From Zopfochytrium polystomum (lineage: Eukaryota > Chytridiomycota > Chytridiomycetes > Chytridiales > Chytridiaceae): 40,958 nucleotides of DNA. Below the pieces are notes generated by a model, which was given only the letters and a program-made list of their open reading frames with translations, made no database searches and had not been told where the DNA came from. This document shows positions 20,910 through 33,600 of the stretch, piece by piece. Position 1 is the stretch's first letter, and every line of letters starts with the position of its first letter. Where the stretch lies: contig JAIVFJ010000441.1 of the NCBI GenBank assembly GCA_025765615.1, positions 1 through 40,958 of the forward strand, written 5' to 3'. The position numbers and the translations under genes are program-made.

Positions 20910-22870
20910 TCAGGCTGAAAAGTAACCGGCGCTGACAAGCGCCTGCCTGGCATTGTTGGCAGTAGTAAGCGAGGCGTAGCTCCAGGTCAAGTCGTCAACA
21001 CCGGTCGGGGTGCCGTCCGCGCGCGAATACTGCTCGTTCAAGTGGTAACCGCTCTTGGCGTGCTTCTTGACGCGGCGAACGTACGTGTCAGCCAGATCCA
21101 CAAGGCCAGCGACGATGGCGTTGAACTGGGCCGAGCCGCGCTGGTAGGTGGTACCCACAGTCACCGACGAAGCACCGACACCAGCAGGGCGTGCTCCGAC
21201 AAAGAATGGCTGGTTGAGCGACGTGACTGCAATAGATCCGCTGTCAATGTACTGCTTCGCGGCGCGGTAATACACCTCTGCGAACGACAGCGTGCACAGG
21301 AACCACGGGTTGCCCTGGCTGTTTCCGAGGCCGTTGTACGTGTCACCATAGTAGCGGCCGATGGCGTACGAGATCGGCAAGCCGGCAGAGTCCGTGAGAG
21401 CCAAGCCGTTGAGAGCGTACTCAGTAGAAAAGCCTTTGGCGAATTGGTACATGCTCGCAAGGACGCGGTCGTCGGTCGGCGAGTAGAATCCGTCATTGTT
21501 GTAGCCGTGAATCACTCCAAGGGGAATAGCCGAGTCGAGCTGGCGTCCGTTGATCGTCGTCACCATGAGGTTGGTCGAAGTTGAGAAGAAGCTGCTGCTG
21601 ATCTTAGACTCAACTGCGGCGGCCTGAGTCTTGTAGTACGCTCCCGCGCCAGTGTCGCCGACGACAGTGTTGGCAAATGTCGCGCCTTCAAGGAGAGCAC
21701 GGCGCTGGCCCATCATAGTGAAGAAGTGGAGGCCGCGCTGCTCCTCCCAGAGGTCGCAGCCGTTCGCGTCGTTGAAGTTGCTGGAGACGTACTCCAAATC
21801 GGGCTTGATAACGGAATTGGTGCCGTTCCACAAGTCGATAACCGTGGCTTTAGAGCCGCCATTGGCAAGGAAGTTGTTCGCAAAGCGCATGAAGACACTG
21901 GCGCGGAAGGCTGGTCCATCGTTTTGCGGGCGGCACCATCCACCGGTGTAGTCGGTACCGTCAACGTTGAACTTGGCCTCTCCGAGTCCGGTCTGAGCGT
22001 TGATGTTCTGAATCTTGTGTGTCAGATCACGGTGGTCAAAGAAGAGCTGGCTCAGGGTGGAGTTGTTGGACTGCGAGTACCACTGGCGGACAACTTCCAT
22101 GACGAGGGATGCGTCACGAATCCAGTGGTAAAAGTAGTTCTGGCCGCTTGGCTGCGTCTTCACTGCCGCGACAACGATACCCGGGATGGTTCCGGCAGGG
22201 TGAATGTTTGCGAGCAAAAATTCGCGATCAGCAGCAGATGCGGCGGCGAGCCAGCTGGAAATGTCGGAGCTGAGTGTGGCGATCGGCCCGCCAGTGTACG
22301 TTGAGGTTGGCGCCGAGGTGGTGCTCGTGGTCGTAGTTTTCGTCGTCGCCGTGGTCGTCGGTGTACTCGTGGTGGTGGCAGACGACGACTTGCTGGACGA
22401 GGTTGAAGGCTGCGTCACCTGGTAGTTCACGCCGTACCCACCGTTGTTGTCATAGTAGGAAGTTCCGGAAACGTTGTACTGTACGTAGAACTGGGAGATG
22501 CCCGCAGAGCCGATGGAGCAGCTGAACGTCCAGTATTCGTAGTTTGTGGAGTCAGGACCGTTGTTGTACGAAGCAGGGCAGGAGTAACCCCACTTTTGGG
22601 CAAGGTCTGCATAGTTGACTGCCACAGACTTTTGGTAAGCAATGTTCGAAAGCTTGCTGTGTGGGGGAAAAAAGATAAAGGGACATTAGGATGAAAAGAG
22701 GGCGGGTGGCAGATGCTCTGTGGCGGTGCCTACATGTTCCCGGTCAACTTTGCGCCGTCGTAAGCGTAGGAGGTGACCTTGACTTCGTTCGCCGCGTTCA
22801 CAACAGAGGTTGCGAACACTGCGGCAACAGCAGCAAGCCAGGCGCGGATGTACACGTCAGTGGGCTTCAT
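20910..22870 (-). CDS. Secreted glucoamylase, CBM21 + GH15
   Basis: Releases glucose from the non-reducing ends of starch and glycogen outside the cell. Two exons: 22870-22734 and 22656-20910 (intron 22733-22657, GTAGGC...CACACAG), 627 residues. Residues 1 to about 26 form a signal peptide (hydrophobic AWLAAVAAVFA, cut near NAANE). About 27-126 resemble a family 21 starch-binding module (KLSNIAYQKSVAV, then YYDNNGGYGVNYQV). A Ser/Thr linker of about 35 residues follows, then the GH15 (alpha/alpha)6 barrel (YFYHWIRDASLVM). The general acid is in CDLWEEQRG (about E350/E351) and the base in NEQYSRADG (about E587) before DLTWSYAS, so both catalytic glutamates are present. N-terminal CBM21 plus GH15 is the Rhizopus-type layout, unlike the C-terminal CBM20 of Aspergillus. 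Confidence 0.95.
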
Positions 22871-23002
22871 CTTCTGCAATTTTTTCCCGATTTTGGAGGT
22901 GGATGAGGCACGTGACCTTCTTATTCTTCAATGAAAGGAAATGAATGTGAACTGGTGTGGGTGCGGTGTGTGAGAGGGGCAGGTTTGTGAGAAACGTGGC
23001 TT

Positions 23003-23009
23003 TTTTATA
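23003..23009 (-). promoter_or_regulatory. TATA box of glucoamylase
   Basis: TATAAAA on the minus strand, about 133 bases upstream of the glucoamylase ATG. It is the only such element close to that start. Confidence 0.55.
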
Positions 23010-23088
23010 CCTGAAAGGCAAGTGTTTGCTGAGGTCGCCGCCGGTCTGCCTTTTTCCTTCTTTCTTCCTTTCTCTCTTTTCTCACAGT

Positions 23089-23112
23089 TTCTTTTTTTTT
23101 TTTTTTTTTTCG
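23089..23112. repeat. Poly-T tract upstream of glucoamylase
   Basis: A run of more than 20 T on the + strand (poly-A toward the gene), within a longer CT-rich stretch beginning near 23050. Such poly(dA:dT) tracts commonly exclude nucleosomes at fungal promoters. Confidence 0.6.
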
Positions 23113-23184
23113 CCATTTTCTCGCAAATTGCGGAGATTTTTGGTCCAAGCAACCGCGGACATGACGGTTCATGTGACACGAAGA

Positions 23185-23720
23185 TTGTTTGGTAGGAGAG
23201 AAAGACGAGCAGACAGACATTCAGTCACCGGAAAAAACAAGCCCAGAGCGCCTTGCGGCACTGAGTCAGCAACAACCCGTTTCGGGAGTCGCTATCGGTT
23301 CAACCTTCCCTTGCGGTGTTCAGCCGAAAGGGGAAGAGACAGAAATATCGTCCCTGAAGGATCAGCTCCAATTTAGGGAAATAGAATTGAAAGAAAGAGC
23401 AGTCACGGGTCGTGTGTGACGCACGGGGTGGAAAATTGGCCCAAAATTTTGTTTGCCAAACGAAAGAGACACAAGGCACACCCGTGTAATGAGAACGTTA
23501 GTTTGTTACTAATGTGAATAACATTGACCAATCCACTTGTTTGTCTCTCGCCTTGCAGCAAACACCGAATCCGCGTGCGTTTCCGCAGAAGATCAGTCGA
23601 GGCACAAGCACTCGCTCGTGGCTCCCGTTGCTCCCGATATCGATAATGGGCACCAGAAAGTAGGAAGTCCCCGTGATCAGTCCCGACAGGGACGCACAAC
23701 CATGGCGACCTGGACCGTAG
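23185..23720 (+). CDS. Possible small two-exon gene, unrecognised
   Basis: An open stretch reads GEKDEQTDIQSPEKTSPERL and continues to LKDQLQFREIELKERAVTG. A candidate intron (about 23411-23558, GTGTGT...CCTTGCAG) joins it in phase to NTESACVSAEDQSRHKHSL. The residue composition is more protein-like than in the surrounding frames, but no start codon or family is evident. Confidence 0.25.
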
Positions 23721-24654
23721 ATTGTTTTTTTTTCACCTTTTTTTTTTTTGATTTTTTGTTTCTTCTTTCTGTTTGACGGCGAGTTTCGCGCGAGGTTGGA
23801 GTCCTGGCTTGGGGGCGTGTGGGGGGACAGATTCCGTCGCGTTTCATATTTTATTTATTGCAGGAAACATCTCCTTAGATGAAAGTTGCATGAGGTGGCG
23901 AGCATCCGCGTGCATGCTTCTTGGCAACGCGGCGTTTACGCTGCTTTGTGCAGTTTGGTTTTTTGTTCCGCTGCTCGCAAGGCAGGCTTTCTTTCCATTT
24001 TGTCGATGGGCTTTTTTTTCGATTACTGTGTAACCGTCGGTTCCGCCCCAACTCCCTCACTCTTCCGTTTCCCTAAGATCCGAAACCCACGTGAGGCCGC
24101 ACCGAAACCAACCAACCGCCCGCGAAGTCGTCGCTTGACGAATTCATCCGCATTTCACAAACAAGTCGACCAACTCGAAGGGATCACGCCATAATTCGGC
24201 AGCAACAATCAATTGTCTCTCTTTCCTGCTAGTTTAGTTGGTACGACTGCTCCGAGCCCTCGCTCTCAACGATTCCATCATTCCAAAGCTCCATTTTCTA
24301 ACAAAAGCACGTCAAGGGTGGCGAGACGACAAGACGGTAACAGCATAAGCACCTCTTCGTCCGAATGGGGCTGATGACCACGAAGGCCTTTGCAAACACG
24401 GGCCCGTGCCGGCACAGTTCGACTCAGTTGCGAACGGGTCGGCTTAAGTATTTTCCGGGCGTTCTCGCCCGTTGCACATTAGCTGTCTGAGGTTGAACCG
24501 CGAAAAATGACCGCATCGAGACCGAACGGGCTGCAATTGTGTTGCCACTTCTGCGGGATGCCTGAGAGGCATCACCGATTGCAGAAGACATCAAACGCAA
24601 TCTTCAGAGATGAAATCCATGAAACTCCCCTTTTTGTACAGTTTATTTGTCCCA
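23721..24654. other. Spacer between glucoamylase promoter side and HYDIN 3' end
   Basis: Contains T-rich tracts (23725-23765, 24008-24017) and no convincing gene. The final part should hold the HYDIN 3' untranslated region. Confidence 0.4.
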
Positions 24655-27600
24655 TCAACTCTGCCTCAAATAGTAAATCCAACTCTCATTGCCCCCCCCT
24701 TTGTTTGTCACTGTTAACTTCCCAACTCGCTGCCCTTTCGGTTCTATGAAAACGATTGTTAGACTTCAAAGTATCTTTTGATGTAGAACGAGAAGTCCCT
24801 ACCTGTCGATGGTGGAGAGTGAGCGGTAATGACCATCGTCACAACTTTCTTGGCCGCAATCGACTCTTGTGCCTTCACCGAAAACGCCACGTTGTCCTAG
24901 CAGGCGGGGTCACCATCCATCCGATAACGCCAGTAATGATGGAACACTTACCACGACGAACGAGAAATTGGCCGTGGATGAGAACACGTTTTTGAAGGGG
25001 ACTGATGCCGTTGAACCCGCCTTTATGGTTATGGGACCCTGCGGACGAGGAGCTATGCAGTGGCCATAGAGGGGGCACAGGTAGTCGCCACCAACAGATG
25101 ATGACACAAGGAGCTGCGTTCTGACGTCACCAAGCTTTGAAGGTTCGTACGTCACGTCTATGCAAACTTCGACGCCCCCGATAGTCGCTGTCAGTGCAAG
25201 AGATCCCGCAAAACTCAATGTTAGACAATTGTCCATCACGAAAGTCCTAAACGCAAACCTGATGGCGCGACCGCAGACTTTTCGACGGTAAAGTCCGGAC
25301 TTTCGATTTTGCAAGAATATTCCGTCTTCGCCTTGGCGAAACTGAGAAACCGGAACGTTTGGGTTTGGGAGCCGCCGAGGCCAACCTTGAAGTGCAGACT
25401 GCGTTCCGGGCCGCCCGGGGTCGCTATGAGGCGCAGGTCGTACTGGTAGACGCCAAGCTCGACGGAAGTTAGAGTGAGACGGGCTGTGGATTCCTTGGCT
25501 TGCAGCGGAAGATACTCAAGCAAGCAAACGCCGTCGGATCTGTCATCAAAGGTATTGAGCGTCAGAAAAGCGAGATTCAAAGTTTCATTCTTTCCTACTT
25601 TGGTTGAACGGAAAATGAGTGGGTAACGGTGATATCCGAGTGATTGCAAAGCGCTGTAAATGCCACCGGATTGGGCAGGGGGTTTGCGATCGTAATCTCA
25701 CGAGTGCAAAGCTGGCGAACGGTAGTTGACATTTCGACGGTGGAGATGACGCCAGGAGGTGTTGACTTGAACGATACGGCGTAAAATATGAACTCCTGCG
25801 TCTGCTCGTTCTTAAACACCACTTTCGCGGACGTTGCACCTTCTTTGTATGCGTAGTACTGAAGTTTGTAATCCCTGACAGTCAGCGGAGGCACATCTAC
25901 AAAGTCCAGCCCTCGGAGTACAACCGAGGGGTCCGGTTTCGCTACTTCGATAAGGACCTTGAATCGCTGAGGCTTTTTCAGCCAGTTTGCCACGCTCAGA
26001 AGCTCAGTGTAGCCAGTCTTGCAAGGGACCTCGCGGCTGACGGTACCCGCAGGCGAGGGCTTGTCTGCCATTCCGTACAGCTTGTACAGCAAACCGCTTC
26101 CGTCGGGTAGAGGGAAAAATACAGACCCTTCGTGTCGTCCGCCATCTCCTGCGCCGACCATCTCCATGGGCGTGAAACTGAGATCATACGACTTTGACTG
26201 CATTGGTTCCACGTCGATAGATTCAGGGCCATTCCAGTACTCGTTTTCGATTATTGGACAAATGTGCCAGGGTATGGGTGTCTTGTTCTCTAGCCTAATG
26301 CTCTTGACATCCGTCTGCCTTACTGGTGTAGAGAACTTAATTGCATCGTTTTGAATAGGCTGTGGGATGCACATTCCAGTAAGAGTGAGAAACAAGGGCG
26401 ACGCTCCTTCGATCATGCACATCAACCCTTCGTAGCGGATGTCCTGGTTCAGCTCCGTCGGGTGGAACGTAATTTCCAGTGGCAAATCCATTCCAGGCGA
26501 GATGTATCCTTCTGTTGGAGAAATAGAAAAATCTGGGGAGAACCGCGCCGCGTCCCAATGAAACTTGGCTCCGATGTCGCCCAAGTTTTGCAGCTGCAAG
26601 CGTCTGGTGGTACAGCTTTTCTGAACTACAGCGCCGAAAGGGAGTGTGTCGTTCTCGATTTTAATGTCAATGCCTTGGCATGCACCGGAGACTATTAGTA
26701 GTGGCTTGGACATGCCCGGGGCCTCCAGGAATATCTCTTCAGCAAACGGTGGGATACGAGTCGTCGGTTGGAATTTGAACTCGAGGTTCAGGACGCCTTT
26801 AGGGCGAAGAGTGCACTCGGATTGGTGGGAAAGGGAGACGCTATGGTTTGCAAGTGACTCAATACTTGTCGGTGGACCCAGTGAAAATGTGGCGGGTATG
26901 ACGCTCTTGTTAATGATTCTGATGGAGCGCGTTACAACATGACCGACACGAGTTGCTCCAAAGTTCATATTTTTTGTGTCCGGCTGGGCCATTTCGAGTT
27001 TACACTCCGCACCGACGCCAACAAGGGAAAGTTCAATCGTCGATAACCCGTTGATTTCGAATTTCACGACTTCTTCATAGACTCGAGCTTCTTTTGGGAA
27101 GAAAAAGATATCCAGGTCGGTGCTTTCTCCGGGTGCCAAAGTGCCAACTCCTCTCTGAACATCGAAAACGGATTTCTCCCGATTGTAAATAATGTCGAAC
27201 GAAATTTCTTTGAGGTCACTATTAGTTACAGTTATCTTTGTGGACGAAGGTGTCATTCCAGGTTTGTAGACGAATTGGGTCTCGAAGTCATGGGATAGAG
27301 CGGAGAACTTCAACAACGGCCGACAGCCAGAGCCAAGTATCATGAGAGGGTAGGTGCGACCGTTCACGATCTGGCAAAATACTTTCACGTTCTTTAGAGT
27401 GATATTCGAAGTTGGGACGAACGTGATCTCGCAAACTACGCGGTCGCCTTTCGAAACTGTCCCAATTTCAGGATTTACCGAGATCATCCCCATCATTTGA
27501 GCGGCAGTCCTCCAAGAAAAGTCGAAATTGAACTTTCCAGAGTTTACGATTGTGACACGCTTTACTCGCTTTTCGTTCAGTTGGACTTGGCCAAAGTCGA

Positions 27601-30600
27601 TCACGTTCTCAGCGTTCAGACCAGCCGCAAGTTCGAAAACAGCTGCGTCCATTAATTCCGTTTGCAGCGACTCGTGTATTTCGTACCCTTCTCCTTTGAC
27701 GTTGACTGTGACCGGCGTCGGCTTCTTTTTGACGTTGCAAATCAAGTTGAAGTTGAACATCTTTTCAGCCGACGGCGTAAAACTGATCTCAATGGGAACT
27801 TCGGAATGCGCCCCAATGGTTCCGCTAGACGGTGAAAAGCGAAGAACCGGTGTGTTATCACTTCCAAGTTCAAATGAAGTCTCGTTGAAGCTGAAAGCGA
27901 ACGGTATCGCTTCGCTATTTATAAGCTTCACGGTTTCTTTCGATTGTCGTCCGACTAGCAGGGATTTGAAGTTGATTGAGACCCGATCCATATAAACACT
28001 TGGCTCCATCGCTTGACCAACAAGAAGGAATGGTATGGTGATGTTGTGACCAATAATGTTGAATTTCCAAAACGATTCCTGTTGACTCGCGTAAGAATGC
28101 GAAAGATTTGCGTTTCTCTACTTACCTTGAGATCGACCGTCTCAGGAATGAACTCAAAAATAATTTCGAATTTCTTGTTTGATGCCACAGTGCCGCGAGG
28201 CGTCATGCAACGGAAAACCTTTTGATCTGAATCTGTCGACCATTCGAAATCGTATGATATCGATGTTGGATTGACAATGTAGAATCGCTTCGTGTTGCGA
28301 ACTTTCACACCACAAGATCCAAACTCGATCGCCCTCGTATTCGGTGGCAAAACAGATGGTACTCCATTGTTTCCATTCTCAGGATTTCGTCGCTCACTGG
28401 TGATGTAGTCGCTCTCTTCAAGCTCGAAGTGACAGAAAGGTCTCATACTGGCCCCCGACATCTTGATGGCGAGAGGTTTGGCGTCTTTGGGCAGGTTCTT
28501 CATCGCGCAATAAGCGAAGAAGTTGTACACACCGTCGTCCAACGGAGCAAACCGAGCAGTGATGACGGCATTACCGCCTGCTTCTATATGCCCTGTGAAA
28601 GGAGAAACGCCGAAGGGACACTCCTCCGTCTCGGGCTCAACCTGATGCCCGTCCTCAGCAACGAAAACAAATTCGTACTGAAGAACAATCTTGCCAGGAT
28701 TGCGCAAGTTGAAACGAAACACCCTTGTTTGATACATGAGTGTGCTTTTGAATTTAATGCTTGAAGTGTCGCATTCGTAGCTGGAATAGTCTGCCGCTAC
28801 ACTGACGGAAAGAACGTGATCGACTATGGCGGACGGGAGCGTCTCAAAAGGAGGCTCTGGGAACGTCTCGATAACCTTCCTTGGAGCAACTGATTTGGAC
28901 TCGTTCATCACCCACCGCTACTGATTTTGCCTTATCGTCCCAGTCCAAATCCATGGTCTGATTCAAATATCGAATCTTGCTCAATTTGCTGACAGCTTTT
29001 ACGTTGGACAATACTATGGGTTGTTTCGGCTGGAACGATACCGTGAATTCGCGTTGCGCTTTCGCCCGCAAGTGAGCAACCGAGGGAGAGAAGACGAAAT
29101 CTAGACTTTCACTCGCCCACGCGAGTCGGACGGTATCAGAAGAGTGATTGATTACTGTGAAAGTAGCTTGCTTTGTCTCATCCATAAAGCAGTCTCCAAG
29201 GTTGATTTCGCTTTCTGCATCATTTGGCAAATTGGAGAATGTGATCTCGTCCAGATATCCCTCTCCCGAAAGTTGAATCAACGTATCTTCAAAACTATTA
29301 TCGATGACCCTTAGCTTCATTTCACCCTCCAGCTTCCTTATTGAGTTTGCTTTGCATGTCACAGAAATTGATCGCGTTTCTTGCGGTCGAAGGCTGTGAT
29401 AGATGTTCATAGCATTGCACTCGAACTCGTCAGACTCCTTAATAGTCCATTCCAGTTTTACTTTAGCCGGCGTTATTCCCTCGTTCCGCAAAACAATAGG
29501 AAGCGATTGAGCACCCCCCAACGAGTAGCCGCCTGAATTTCAACCACGGCCATCCAGCTTTATTACGTAAAATTGGCCGCTCGACGACGACACGTGGGAG
29601 GGTTCCCTCTCCTCTCAATTCGAAAGTAAGATTCTTGCTCCTAGTTTGATCAATATTCTCCACAACAGCTTCAAACAGTCCTGCATACGACTGAATCGAC
29701 GTGGGATGGAAGTACACTGTAACGTATCGGTACTCGTGGCTGGGTATTGTCATTTTCTTCGGTTCCAGGTCGAATGCAAAGTCTGCGGCGTCGGACTTCG
29801 TTTTCGACCGTGGGCGAGTTGACAAACTCACATCACAAGGTACTTTGCAGGGGTTCGATATCTTTAGGCGCACTTGAGCCTGCTGGCCCGCAAGAAAGGC
29901 GCCGAAGTAAAAAACGCGATCCTCCTCGGCGTACACATTTCCTGGCGTGTTGAATAATTCCAACCTTTTGCATACTGTCTGCTCTTCAAAGATTGAGGCA
30001 AAGTCCGACGTGTTTATCGCAGGGACGCAACTTTCTCCAATAAGACGGTACTCAATCACATCGAGATAATCGTTGGGAGATCGATCGCTGATATCAATTG
30101 CAACCGTTTCTTCAAAACTACCGGGAACATCGGAGTGAAATTCAACAGTAACTTGGTGTTTAGCACCCGCCGGGACGATACCACTTGTTGGGAATACAGT
30201 GAAGGCGCCAAAGTTTGTTGCATCCGTTTGCTTCACCAGCTCCTTTTTGTTCAACACTTTCTGCGTAGGAGGGGAGTTGGATCGAACTGCCTTTGAGGCT
30301 CGCGAATTTGTTCGGAGCTTTGCGCCGCCACCCTTGGCCTCGCTAATACCTTGAATTATCTTGTAAATGGAGTAGCGGAAGTCAAACTCTCCCAAGTTTT
30401 CGACTGTGAACTGTCGAGATCCTTTTGCCCAATAAACCAAAGCCCCGAAGTTAAGATCTCGGACAGGCAAGATCGAAAATCGACTGAAAACGGCCCTTGC
30501 GAGCAGTTTGACTGGAACAGTGGCTGTTACTTCGCCCGTGGCCGGCTCATAGAACTGGCATTTTAAACTGTTATTGTCGCGAACGACCATCTCACGATTC

Positions 30601-33600
30601 GCCTTAAAGACAACTTGGACTGCACACGGGCGATCAGATGGTGGCATGAGCCCTTGCTGCGGAATAACAGTGAAAACCTCCGCCAGCTCCTTGCTGTCGA
30701 AAATAAACCTGTAGCCCACTTCATACTTTCCTTTGTTTTTGAGCGTGCACATTTGCTTTCCCTCTTCCATGACTTTCAGCACAGAGAAGTCGAGTCCTCC
30801 TTCATATCCCTTGGGGAAGTGAAGGTCCATAGCAATATCATACGCTTCTGCTGTAACTGTGATAGGCACCTCCTGAACCACACCAGAAACTTTCTCCGTG
30901 TCGAAGACCTCGAGTCGGATTGAACGCCTACTTATTACGACGGGCTTTGAGCCGCGAAATTCTGCAGAGATGATTTGTTCTTGATATGGTTCAATGACTC
31001 CTTCTAGAGGAACCACTGTAAATTCGTCTCCAAGCAATTCAACCTGCGCAAGTCTCCATGCCACAGGAAGCAGTGTGTTGTTTTTAAGTTTTAGCTCTCT
31101 CTTTTCAGACCGACCAAGAAGCAGCTTATCAAAGGAGAGCTGTCTTTTATCGATCTCCAACTCAGGCTTAACGCCAATGCAGCTGACTTTGAAGCAATAC
31201 GGTTCCGGATTGTCCTTGACGCAAATTATGAGAGTATCCTCGAAATGGCTCGCCGAGCGCGGATAGGCCCAGATGGTGAATGACTGAGTTTGACCAGGTT
31301 GCACGTCAAGGTTAGCGGGATCAAAAAAGAAGACCTCGGACTTGATATCGTTCCTCAAAGCAAAAGAGACTTTGATTTCCTGGAGGGTAGGATTGTTGAT
31401 GTTGAGAATAGCCCTGTTTTCGGGAAACTTCTCCAAATATCGTTCTCGCGGTTTGCTGTAAAGAAGGGGACCGAATTCAAAAGTCCCCGTATTCGAAATG
31501 TACTCGCCATGGCTAACATACTTCTCTTCTTTGCTTTTTTTCCACTTCGGAAAGATTTTTTTAGGATCGCCCGCTATTTGAGCATACCGGCATACTCCAA
31601 CGACCGGGATCCCGTACTTTGCTCGAGAACCAACCATTTCGAATTGAACTACGTGTTCAAACTTTCCAATCTCATTTGAATTGAATTTTATCATAAGATC
31701 CTTGTTTTCTTTCGGGGGAATAATCCAGCGGTACCGTGTGGCGGACTCCTTTTCTGTCTCGTCCTCCTGTTCGACCACCGGTTTCACATCCTCCGCGACT
31801 TTAATAATTGGTTTTCCCTTTTTGTTCGGTGCTGGGGTAGGCGCCACTGCCTGAGGTTCACGAACGGGTGGAACATTTTCCGGCGGGGCAGTTTCCTCGT
31901 CATTTTCGCTTTGAGGAGGGCACGGTACCAAATGAAAGCATTTGGGAATGGGATGGCTGTCCCGAACCGCCGGGAAGTGAATTATTTGTTCCATGTACGG
32001 CTGTGGCAAGACATCTTGTGGAGCCGGGGCATCGTCCGATTTCAGTTGGGACGGAATACTTTCGGACAGTACTTTGAAAACTGCGTCAGGAGCCAGTGCA
32101 GCGTTGATCTCGCGAAGTGTCAGAGGTGAGGACTCGTCTCCGCCATGATTATCAGCATCTAAAGACGAGGACACTGCGACGGTGTCCGCTGCTGCGCTGG
32201 AAACAGAAGCAGCGGTACCTGCGCCTTTGCTAGACTTAGCCTTTTTGTCAACACTCGCAGAAGGGGGTAACTGCCGGCTGGGTTGTATTCGGTCGCTATC
32301 CCGTATAAGGCTCAGAACTCCTTCGATGGTTGATAAGTAGGATTCGACTTTCCGCATCGTCGATTCGCAATAAAACGTTTCGGTCAAGTCATTTATGCCG
32401 AAGCGAGAAGAGAACTCGTCGCCTTCCTGATTCCACTTATCGCTTCGATCGCCCTTGCCCTCACTCTTATCGCTCTTTTCGGAATTCAGCTTTCGCGACA
32501 TTTTCGGTGAAGTTGAACCTTTTTCCTTGCCTCCCTTGCCTTCATTTCTCGAGCTCCCTGATTTGTCCATTTTGTCTGGAGGGAAGGAAGGTCGAGATGG
32601 AAGCCGCGCTCCTTTCTTCTTCGTTGAACGTTGTGTGTCCTCTTCGGCCTTTCTCTCACCCAATCGTAAAGCCATCTCTTCTTCCCATACCTTCCTTTCT
32701 TGCTTTCTTTTGTCTTGAATCTCTTTGAACCGTTTCCGGAATTTTGCGCGAGCTGAATCGTAAGCGTCTTTTTCTGCTTCCGTCATTGCGTCGTATTCTT
32801 CCTCGGAGACAGTTTTCATCTGTGACGAATCCAGGTCAATGTCCCCAAAAATTTTTTGGCTGATCATTTCACGCTCCCGGATGTGACTTGGGTCCAGAAT
32901 TAAGTGGAAGAAGAGCACCTTTTTTTTCTCCCCGAACGCTCGCAAAAACAGCTTCATTGTGATCAGCGGGCTCGCGGTGTATTTCGAGTCTAATCCGTCA
33001 ATAACTATTCCACGACAGCAGTCTTCTTTGTGCAAGCGCGTCTTTATAAGGTCAATCAGAGCCTCCTCTGGAATCGACCTGTGGTCGTCACCATGGTCGA
33101 AGTGTTCATCGTTTGGCAAGGCAGAGGTTCGCCGGCCGGCGACGCTCATCGACCGCTCCTTTTCCGGCTTATCATCGACAGACAGCTCAGACCTTTCTAC
33201 CTTGGGGGTCTCTTTCTTGGACGAGGCCGTATCAGGGGGAGCTTGAACAGACGACAATATTTCCGACAATGGTGAGGCTTCGAAGAGGTCATCTAAGCGG
33301 ATGTAAGCATGACCGAACGTCTTTTCAATGTTGCGAGCTTGCGTCGTCCTCCCGGCGTAAGGAGGGCCATGAATAACAACTGTTGACCAACTCTCGTTGG
33401 GCAACTCGAAAGGCGTTGAGCCGCGGCCGCCGCGCACGCCTGTTTCGATTAACTCCCCCACCCCGGCGTCTGCCGCATTGAAGCGGGGAACTGCCAAGAC
33501 TGGTTCAGTGCCCGAAATTAGATCTTTCTTTTTCTTTTGATGAACGCTTTCAATGATGAATTCGGGGAGCCCGTGTCCCGGTTCACGCGGAGGTATAAAG

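Noticed and set aside
21042..22304. Long + strand ORFs opposite glucoamylase
   Set aside because: They are antisense shadows of a strongly conserved GH15 coding sequence.
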